From Bacteroidales bacterium (lineage in GTDB: Bacteria > Bacteroidota > Bacteroidia > Bacteroidales > Muribaculaceae): 8,131 bases of DNA. The stretch's first letter is position 1, and each line of letters opens with the position of its first letter. Shown here one piece after another: positions 1 to 4,859 of this stretch. Location: NCBI GenBank assembly GCA_030526455.1, contig JAUNCU010000131.1, forward strand, positions 1 through 8,131. Reading direction: 5' to 3'. Below the pieces are notes generated by a model. It saw only the letters and a program-made list of their open reading frames with translations, had not been told where the DNA came from and ran no database searches. The position numbers and the translations under genes were made by a program.

Positions 1-1070
1 CTCGCCTCGATGATGTTCCACACCAGCACGCCCGCTTTCTTGTAGTGGAATTTGCCGTCGCCCTTCCACACGGCTCGCAGCATCTTCACCGCGTAGCCCA
101 CCACCTCGTTGAGGTCGGCTGTCGCCACCAGCGGATGAAATGTCTGGTAAATGTAGTCGGTGGGCTGCTCGGGGCGGAAGCGGTTGGTGTAGGCAAAGAT
201 GGTGATCGCCTGGCACACCGTGTTTTCCTTCCGCATCTTCGCGCTGCATCGCGCCGCAAAATTGGCGATCGCCTCCTCCACGTCGGCAAGCCTTGACAGA
301 CCGCTATCGGGGAAACTACGGCTAGTGCAAATGCTTTGTTTATGAGGAAGTTCGTCGATGCTAATGCAACTTTCCCCGCGCAATTCTCGCCAGGTGCGTT
401 CGCCCGTGATGGTGAGCATGCGCCTCACCCATTCGCGAGGTTTTTGCGTAAGGTCCCACGCCGTTTTCACGCCGTGATATTTCAGTTTTTGCACCGATCG
501 CCACCCTATTCCCCACACGTCTTCTATAGGGAAAAGTTTGAGCGCCTTCTCGCGCTTCTCTTCGGTGTCAATAAGGCAGCAACCCTTGTAGCCAGGGTGC
601 TTTTTGGCAAATTTACTGCCCATCTTCGCCAGCGTCTTGGTGGGAGCCACACCCAGCGAAATGGGGATGCCCGTGCCCTTGGTCACTTCGCGCACGATGC
701 GACGGCCATAGTCGGCGATGTATTCCGAATCGCCCATGTCGCTCAGGTCGATAAACGCCTCGTCGATGCTGTAGATGTCCACCTTGGGCGTGTAGCGGCC
801 CAGCATGGTGTGCACGCGCCGGCTCATGTCGCCATAGAGGTTGTAATTCGACGAAAACACCGCCACGCCCTCTTTTTCCAGCACGTCTTTCACCTGAAAG
901 AACGCCGTTCCCATCTTGATTCCTAAGCGCTTAGACTCTTCACTGCGCGCAATCACGCAACCATCGTTGTTCGACAGCACCACCACAGGCCGCCCCACGA
1001 GGTCGGGGTGAAACACCCGCTCGCAGGAGCAGTAAAAATTGTTGCAGTCAGCCAGTCCAAATAGTTGCAT
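1..1070 (-). CDS. umuC: UmuC-type Y-family DNA polymerase (partial, C-terminus beyond left edge)
   Basis: This is the catalytic subunit of a DNA polymerase V-like enzyme, which copies past damaged template bases during the SOS response. The frame reads without a stop for 356 codons from the ATG at 1070 to the window edge. The palm begins with LADCNNFYCSCERVF (residues 6-20), where Asp8 is the first metal ligand. The motif YSIDEAFIDL (residues 100-109) carries the catalytic Asp103-Glu104 pair. A helix-hairpin-helix-like stretch, EDVWGIGWRSVQKL, lies at about 183-196, and the little-finger region follows from about 240. UmuC proteins usually run to about 420 residues, so roughly the last 65, including the usual C-terminal DUF4113 part, are missing because of the window edge and not because of a mutation. 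The gene starts 21 bases after the umuD stop, so the two form an operon. The family call is firm; the fine naming (chromosomal umuC or a plasmid-type relative) is less so. Confidence 0.96.
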   Translation of the reverse strand, partial: MQLFGLADCNNFYCSCERVFHPDLVGRPVVVLSNNDGCVIARSEESKRLGIKMGTAFFQVKDVLEKEGVAVFSSNYNLYGDMSRRVHTMLGRYTPKVDIYSIDEAFIDLSDMGDSEYIADYGRRIVREVTKGTGIPISLGVAPTKTLAKMGSKFAKKHPGYKGCCLIDTEEKREKALKLFPIEDVWGIGWRSVQKLKYHGVKTAWDLTQKPREWVRRMLTITGERTWRELRGESCISIDELPHKQSICTSRSFPDSGLSRLADVEEAIANFAARCSAKMRKENTVCQAITIFAYTNRFRPEQPTDYIYQTFHPLVATADLNEVVGYAVKMLRAVWKGDGKFHYKKAGVLVWNIIEA

Positions 1071-1091
1071 ATCTCTTTTATTCTAAAGCAC

Positions 1092-1547
1092 TTAATCGTG
1101 AAAGCGGCGAATACAGAACGTCATCACGCCCCACACCATAAAGTTATTGTCTTCCGTCACCTTGATGGGCGAATAGTCGGCATTGGCGGGCATCAACCAG
1201 GCGCAGCCCTCCTTCGCATCCACGTGAAAACGCTTCAGCGTGAATTCGCCGTCGATAAATGCCGCCACAATATCGCCCTCCGATGCCTCCAGACTCTTGT
1301 CGATCACCACCAAGTCGCCGTCGCAAATCCCCGCATCGCGCATCGAGTTACCCTCCACACGAGCGTAGAACGTGGTTTCGTTGTCGCGCACCAAGATCTT
1401 TCCCAGGTTAATCGCATCGGAAGTATAATCCTGCGCCGGACTCGGAAACCCCGCACGCAGACTGCCACCAAAAGGCACATCAATCAAAGCCTCGGCATCA
1501 GCCGAGAACATCTGCAATCTTATTTCTTGTTCGTCAATAGTCACCAT
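1092..1547 (-). CDS. umuD: UmuD-like self-cleaving S24 peptidase, polymerase V subunit
   Basis: This 151-residue protein is the UmuD partner of UmuC. In the family, RecA filaments trigger self-cleavage, and the shortened form joins UmuC to make the active translesion polymerase. The cleavage site is visible as Ala32-Gly33 in LRAGFPSPAQDY. The catalytic serine is Ser68 in VEGNSMRDAGICDGDLVV, and the lysine is Lys105 in DGEFTLKRF. These are the standard UmuD/LexA peptidase positions, and no DNA-binding N-terminal domain is present, which argues against LexA. The ATG at 1547 is preferred. An in-frame ATG at 1586 would lie only a few bases after the predicted transcription start, and the frame upstream of it runs through the promoter element at 1597-1604. 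The length matches the family (E. coli UmuD has 139 residues). umuC follows after 21 bases. Confidence 0.94.
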   Translation of the reverse strand: MVTIDEQEIRLQMFSADAEALIDVPFGGSLRAGFPSPAQDYTSDAINLGKILVRDNETTFYARVEGNSMRDAGICDGDLVVIDKSLEASEGDIVAAFIDGEFTLKRFHVDAKEGCAWLMPANADYSPIKVTEDNNFMVWGVMTFCIRRFHD

Positions 1548-1596
1548 AAAAATCGTAGATACACAAATGAAAAAAAGTGTGTTCATCAATCCACTG

Positions 1597-1604
1597 CAAA
1601 GATA
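1597..1604 (-). promoter_or_regulatory. Bacteroidetes-type -7 element of the umuDC promoter
   Basis: Read on the minus strand, the sequence is TATCTTTG, an exact match to the Bacteroidetes -7 consensus TAnnTTTG. It would place the transcription start near 1590 and leave a 5' leader of about 43 bases before the umuD ATG at 1547. No good TTTG -33 element sits 19-21 bases upstream, so the promoter may depend on the SOS regulator or be weak. ACACA (1561-1565) and TGTGT (1578-1582) form a short inverted repeat just downstream that could be an operator, but this is only a suggestion. Confidence 0.6.
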
Positions 1605-1701
1605 ACAAATTTTTCCCACACCACCCACCAAGCAACATCAAGAGGGGACATGCCGAAACGCAGAATGCGGGCTTCAAGGGGAGGCTCTTTTTTCACTCCG
1701 C

Positions 1702-1744
1702 ACACAAAAAGAAAACCAAGAGCGAACCTATTACGGCTCGCTCT
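1702..1744 (-). terminator. Rho-independent terminator of the protease-lipoprotein cassette
   Basis: AGAGCGAACC (1719-1728) and GGCTCGCTCT (1735-1744) pair as a 10-base stem with one A-C mismatch around a 6-base loop. On the minus strand the stem is followed by a T-rich run, TTGGTTTTCTTTTTGTGTG. It lies about 40 bases after the stop of the last small lipoprotein gene and before the umuD promoter, which is where a terminator for the minus-strand cassette is expected. On the plus strand the stem is not followed by a T-run, so the orientation is clear. Confidence 0.7.
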
Positions 1745-1784
1745 CTACAAAAAGTTCTATAAATCGATGGCTACTACACCGCCT

Positions 1785-2198
1785 CTATTTCTCTACACCC
1801 TCTTGCACGAAGAAAAGCATATCGTGAAAAGGAAATTCAATGAAACAAAAGCGGGTAACAGTATCATTTGGCATAAAAGTGATGTGAGCTGCCATGCCTT
1901 TTGATTCGATTTTCGTGAAATCATTTGCAATATAGTCAACAGGCAGCACATCATAACTGCTGAAAATGCTGTATTTAGGTATCAGATTTTCTTTTGTTGA
2001 TACAAAAGTAAAGTCGCCACCCGACTGAGGAACCGTATAAAACTCGGTATCCCTTACATTGGGAAAGGTTATTTTTGTATAGGTAGTTTCTTCCCACTTG
2101 TTTTTTCTCAACCAATTCTCACCTTCCTCTTTGGTATCACTGCATGCAAAGAATGAAAGGCAACAACAAATAACCAATATATTTAATAAATTTTTCAT
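1785..2198 (-). CDS. Small acidic lipoprotein, BACON-like; candidate C10 protease inhibitor (copy 2)
   Basis: This 137-residue predicted lipoprotein has a hydrophobic signal MKNLLNILVICCCLSFFACS with the lipobox cysteine at residue 19. The acidic run just after it (SDTKEEGE) resembles the surface-export signals known in Bacteroidetes lipoproteins. The mature part shares an ordered set of motifs with the gene upstream: WEETTY, then VPQSGGDFTF, then ITFMPNDTVTRFCF, then FVQEGV at the end. That ending (N-x-T-x-x-R followed by a strand and a final Q-x-G) is typical of BACON-type beta-sandwich domains, but the match is by eye. The ATG at 2198 is chosen because the signal peptide begins there; the GTG at 2234 would add 12 residues before it. 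It is the last gene of the protease cassette and is followed by a terminator. The function is not known. By position it may inhibit or assist the C10 protease, as small lipoproteins do next to C10 proteases in B. fragilis. Confidence 0.85.
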   Translation of the reverse strand: MKNLLNILVICCCLSFFACSDTKEEGENWLRKNKWEETTYTKITFPNVRDTEFYTVPQSGGDFTFVSTKENLIPKYSIFSSYDVLPVDYIANDFTKIESKGMAAHITFMPNDTVTRFCFIEFPFHDMLFFVQEGVEK

Positions 2199-2230
2199 AA
2201 GAATGCTTTTTGAATAGATATACAAAATTA

Positions 2231-2635
2231 TCACTTTACCCCTTCCTGCACAAAGCGAAGAATTCCGCCAGCATTAGCAACCCCAAAAGTGCATAAACAA
2301 TAACGAGTGATCGTGTCATTTGGCGCAAAAGTAATATTTACAACATTACCCTTCTTGTCCCAATTTGCATAAGAAACACAGGTGTCGTATTCAAATGGGG
2401 CAAAAGTATACGTAGTTAGTTTCGTGTCAAAATCAAAACTGGGATAGTTTGTGCATTTAAATGTAAATTGCCCACCCGATTGAGGCACAACAAAATAAGG
2501 GAGATTTCTCACTTCCCGCGTTTGATATGAGGTTTCTTCCCATTCAAAGTCGGGCCAAGTGTAAGATACAGGATCATCACCACACGACACTAAGGAAAAG
2601 AACAAGATAATGTAAAAATATAATAATCGTTTCAT
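2231..2635 (-). CDS. Small lipoprotein, BACON-like; candidate C10 protease inhibitor (copy 1)
   Basis: This 134-residue predicted lipoprotein lies directly downstream of the C10 protease gene, with only 12 bases between them. The signal MKRLLYFYIILFFSLVSCGD ends in a clear lipobox with Cys18. The following GDD gives acidic residues compatible with export to the cell surface. The mature protein carries WEETSY (about 32-37), VPQSGGQFTF (about 50-59), a middle part that differs from its neighbour, ITFAPNDTITRYCL (about 101-114) and FVQEGV at the C-terminus. The same motifs in the same order occur in the next gene, so the two arose by tandem duplication and then diverged. The pattern suggests a single beta-sandwich domain of BACON type. 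I do not recognise a named family. An inhibitor or immunity-like role toward the protease is inferred from linkage and from known C10 protease-inhibitor pairs. A simple carbohydrate- or protein-binding lipoprotein is the alternative. Confidence 0.87.
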   Translation of the reverse strand: MKRLLYFYIILFFSLVSCGDDPVSYTWPDFEWEETSYQTREVRNLPYFVVPQSGGQFTFKCTNYPSFDFDTKLTTYTFAPFEYDTCVSYANWDKKGNVVNITFAPNDTITRYCLCTFGVANAGGILRFVQEGVK

Positions 2636-2647
2636 CGCTTTTAAAAG

Positions 2648-3883
2648 TTAATGTGATATGTTATAAATCATTCGGATATTGTTGTTAAACGAGATGTATT
2701 GGTTTTTATTATAAAAATTGAAGATATTTGAATAAACCCACATCCTGTGATCGGTGGAACTACTATATTCTAAACTTGCGCTCACATTATATAAACCAGC
2801 ACCTCCCCAACCTAGGTTTAAATGAAGGTATTCATGAATAGTGTCATAGTTGTAATCGTTTAGATCCGTGTTTTCAACGAGGTTACCGTTATCATCATAC
2901 ATACGATACTCTGTTTTAACTTTCCGGTAACCGTCAGCAACCCATGCATGGCCCTCTTCGGCACCTTCTCCATCCATGTACACAGGTTTCATCAAAGCCA
3001 CCTGGGCTTTAATAATACCCAAATTATAACCAGAAGCAGTCGAATAAGAATACCCTAACTTTTGGAGTTCTTGCGTGGCAGCAAAATGATTAGGATTATT
3101 GCCTGAAGGATAATCTAATCCCATATCTGTTCCAAGAATATAAAGAAGATTTGAAGCGCATCTAGTCGCAAGGGTTGGATTGGTTTCGTTGCCAGTGGCC
3201 AATGACAAATAATCCCATCGAATCACTTCTCCATTTATCGAGTTGGGAAAATGAAAATAATTAATTATCTGGCCAATAGCAACAGGCACGCATCCCATTC
3301 GACGAGGTTCTCCCACGCCGTATAGATTGATAAGGGTTTCATTATAAGGAGGACCTTGGTGCCAGCAAGTGGAGAGTAATGGCCCGTAATTTTCCATCAC
3401 GACAGTAGTTTCAGTTTGCACACCATCGCCCTTGTCGGGGTTGAATGAATACGAGGCGATTGCTGAATTCTGGTAATCGCTCACCAGCGAGAGCAGTTCT
3501 TGGTTCATGGCATCGTTTTCGTCAAATCGTCCCTCAGGCGAGGCAAGATACACGGTGGCACCATCACGCTTATCGGCAGAAACCACAGCAAAACCACCGT
3601 TGTCCTCAAAATTGATGATGTACACGCCTGCTTGGGAAGTAGTCACACCCTCTTTCGCGGAAGATTGAACGCGGCGTTTCGCCTTTGCTCGTTTTGAAGC
3701 GGGCAGAGTCTTTTCTTGAGCCGAAAAGAAAGCGAGCGCTTGGTTCACAGCCTGGTTTTCGGGAACCAGAAACGCATTCTGTTTCTCTTGTGGCGAGAGA
3801 GAACTTATCAGTTCCTCGCCCTGGTTATTGCAACTCATAAGCAGAATTGCGACAACACATGTGAAAAAAAAACTTTTTACCAT
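2648..3883 (-). CDS. C10 family (streptopain-type) cysteine protease, lipoprotein pre-pro form
   Basis: This 411-residue protease precursor is close in length to streptococcal SpeB (398). It starts with a lipoprotein signal whose lipobox is LMSC (Cys18), followed by NNQGEE. Residues of about 35-135 form the inhibitory propeptide (Spi / inhibitor I69 type), with the marks GVYIINFEDNGGFAVVSADK and an ALAFF segment. The mature enzyme probably begins near GPLLSTCWHQGPPYN (about 167-181). The catalytic cysteine is Cys198 in MGCVPVAIGQIINYFHFP. The catalytic histidine is His312 in EEGHAWVADGY, and the conserved LNLGWGGAG segment (about 355-363) follows. The family cleaves proteins after removal of the propeptide; here a membrane-anchored, probably surface or periplasmic enzyme is expected. 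Most C10 enzymes read CVATA at the active site, where this one has CVPVA. Two small lipoprotein genes follow in the same transcript, and a strong promoter match lies 72 bases upstream. The GC content changes inside the gene (see findings). The family call is firm; the substrate is unknown. Confidence 0.93.
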   Translation of the reverse strand: MVKSFFFTCVVAILLMSCNNQGEELISSLSPQEKQNAFLVPENQAVNQALAFFSAQEKTLPASKRAKAKRRVQSSAKEGVTTSQAGVYIINFEDNGGFAVVSADKRDGATVYLASPEGRFDENDAMNQELLSLVSDYQNSAIASYSFNPDKGDGVQTETTVVMENYGPLLSTCWHQGPPYNETLINLYGVGEPRRMGCVPVAIGQIINYFHFPNSINGEVIRWDYLSLATGNETNPTLATRCASNLLYILGTDMGLDYPSGNNPNHFAATQELQKLGYSYSTASGYNLGIIKAQVALMKPVYMDGEGAEEGHAWVADGYRKVKTEYRMYDDNGNLVENTDLNDYNYDTIHEYLHLNLGWGGAGLYNVSASLEYSSSTDHRMWVYSNIFNFYNKNQYISFNNNIRMIYNISH

Positions 3884-3954
3884 AATTGTTATGATTTAGT
3901 TCATGAAACAGTTTTTGAAAGCGATATGAGATGCTCTCGTTATTGCTTTCGAGG

Positions 3955-3985
3955 CAAATTTATACATTAACTCTGGGAAAACAAA
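3955..3985 (-). promoter_or_regulatory. Bacteroidetes-type promoter of the C10 protease cassette
   Basis: On the minus strand, TTTG at 3985-3982 is followed after exactly 19 bases by TAAATTTG at 3962-3955. This matches the Bacteroidetes consensus TTTG-N19-TAnnTTTG in both boxes and in spacing. Transcription would start near 3949, giving a leader of about 65 bases before the protease ATG at 3883. It is the best promoter match in the window and probably drives the protease and both small lipoproteins. Confidence 0.75.
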
Positions 3986-4106
3986 TTATTTTATATAAAA
4001 AATGAAAAAAGTTGCAGATAGTTCGTTTCTTTGTTGAATAAATTACGACAATACTGATGGCGAGACTATTACCATCTGCTCTCTAAAAAAGAATCCTTTA
4101 GCAGAG

Positions 4107-4154
4107 TGAGTCAAAAAAAATCATTTTGACTCAACAAACTTCGTCATTGAGTCA
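4107..4154. repeat. Three TGA(G/C)TCA heptamers at 20-21 base spacing, with a 10-base inverted repeat
   Basis: TGAGTCA occurs at 4107-4113, TGACTCA at 4127-4133 and TGAGTCA at 4148-4154. The first two are part of a perfect inverted repeat, TGAGTCAAAA (4107-4116) and TTTTGACTCA (4124-4133), around a 7-base spacer. The start-to-start distances of 20 and 21 bases are close to two helical turns, so all three would face the same side of DNA. They lie about 120-170 bases upstream of the protease -33 box, which suits an activator site. The binding protein is unknown, and the sequence is AT-rich enough that chance cannot be excluded. Confidence 0.45.
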
Positions 4155-4285
4155 CCCAGAATCGGGCAGCGCAGAGACGCAAATCATTGTTTGCCAAAAA
4201 AATTAAAAAATCACACGTTTTGAGTTACGAAGTCAGGAAAAGACAATCTCCTCGTACTCGCCTAAAAAACCGTCGATGTTCTTTT

Positions 4286-4681
4286 TCATTCCCAACTGTA
4301 GGGGAAGCGGTCGATGTCGTCTTCTTGGAGGAGGTCGCCTAACTGCACTTCTACGAAGTAGAGGTCGGTGCCCTTGGCGCGGATGGTGTGCATCTGTTCC
4401 TTGGCGATTTGAACCACGCTGCCTGGCGCCACTTCCGATACCACGCCGTCGAGCACGAGCGTGCCACATCCATCCACCACGGTCCACACTTCGTGGCGGT
4501 GATGATGACGCTGATAACTGATATTCTTGCCGTTATGAATGCAAATGAGTTTGGTGAGCACTTTCTGGCCGTTGGGAAATTCCACATAGTCGGTCACTTT
4601 ATACCATCCCCAAATGCGTTCTTCAAAAAGCAGACGACCGCCTGCGACAGAACTATCGCCCGCCGAAATAAGATGTTTCAT
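4286..4681 (-). CDS. Stand-alone cupin, C-terminal-domain type of mannose-6-phosphate isomerase type II
   Basis: This 131-residue single cupin domain matches the C-terminal isomerase half of ManC/AlgA-type bifunctional enzymes. It starts with a form of the RPWG-Y motif (EERIWGWYKV, about 20-29), then LTKLICIHNGKNISYQ, the metal-binding HHHRHEVWTVVDG (59-71) and the second cupin motif with QMHTIRAKG (His98), and ends with VEVQLGDLLQEDDIDRF. The likely metal ligands are among His59, His61, Glu64 and His98. No nucleotidyltransferase half is present. Such short proteins often sit near sugar-nucleotide or polysaccharide genes, and interconversion of fructose-6-phosphate and mannose-6-phosphate is possible but not shown; a binding role is the alternative. 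The ATG at 4681 is chosen over the TTG at 4687. The mannose link with the GH92 gene upstream is suggestive, although 178 bases separate them. GC content is like the flanks and unlike the protease cassette. Confidence 0.88.
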   Translation of the reverse strand: MKHLISAGDSSVAGGRLLFEERIWGWYKVTDYVEFPNGQKVLTKLICIHNGKNISYQRHHHRHEVWTVVDGCGTLVLDGVVSEVAPGSVVQIAKEQMHTIRAKGTDLYFVEVQLGDLLQEDDIDRFPYSWE

Positions 4682-4720
4682 TTCCAATAAAATTTAAAAC
4701 AAAAATCGGGCCAACGCATG

Positions 4721-4831
4721 CTTTTGATAAGCCATGCTATCAAAGGGACTTCTGATGGCATTTTTATTTTATCAATATAATTATCAATCAATTATCTATT
4801 CGATAGACTTCATTAAAACACTTCTATCAAA
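4721..4831. repeat. Cluster of TATCAA(A/T) motifs upstream of the cupin gene
   Basis: The spacer between the cupin start and the GH92 stop holds TATCAA(A/T) at 4738-4744, 4770-4776, 4782-4788 and 4825-4831, and once in reverse at 4723-4729. The reverse copy and the first forward copy form an inverted repeat, CTTTTGATA (4721-4729) and TATCAAAGG (4738-4746), with an 8-base loop. A further pair, GATAGA (4802-4807) and TCTATC (4823-4828), is also present. No T-run follows on the minus strand, so this is not a clear terminator for GH92. An operator region for the cupin gene is possible; no consensus -7 box was found here. Confidence 0.35.
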
Positions 4832-4859
4832 CACCACACCACCCTCCATCAGTTCATTA

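Larger units (their letters stand above)
3884..4285. other. 402-base intergenic region between cupin and C10 protease genes
   Basis: This is an AT-rich spacer with no convincing gene. It holds the protease promoter (3955-3985), a group of three TGA(G/C)TCA heptamers (4107-4154) and a weaker short inverted repeat, TCTGCT/AGCAGA (4075-4080 and 4100-4105). I see no good intrinsic terminator for the cupin gene in it, so some read-through into the protease cassette is possible. The first 57 bases after the cupin stop could encode an 18-residue peptide overlapping that stop, discussed under findings. Confidence 0.7.

Noticed and set aside
1561..1582. ACACA/TGTGT inverted repeat as a LexA box of umuDC
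   Set aside because: The arms are only five bases long, and the Bacteroidetes LexA operator is not something I can match with confidence.
1548..1631. Longer N-terminus for UmuD starting at 1631 or 1586
   Set aside because: The upstream frame crosses the predicted -7 element and transcription start, and the extra residues have no counterpart in UmuD proteins.
4107..4133. Inverted repeat as an intrinsic terminator for the cupin gene
   Set aside because: The stem is AT-rich and is not followed directly by a T-run on either strand; a regulatory site fits better.
4721..4746. CTTTTGATA/TATCAAAGG hairpin as the GH92 terminator
   Set aside because: On the minus strand the stem is followed by AGCATGCG and not by a T-run, and it lies more than 110 bases past the GH92 stop.
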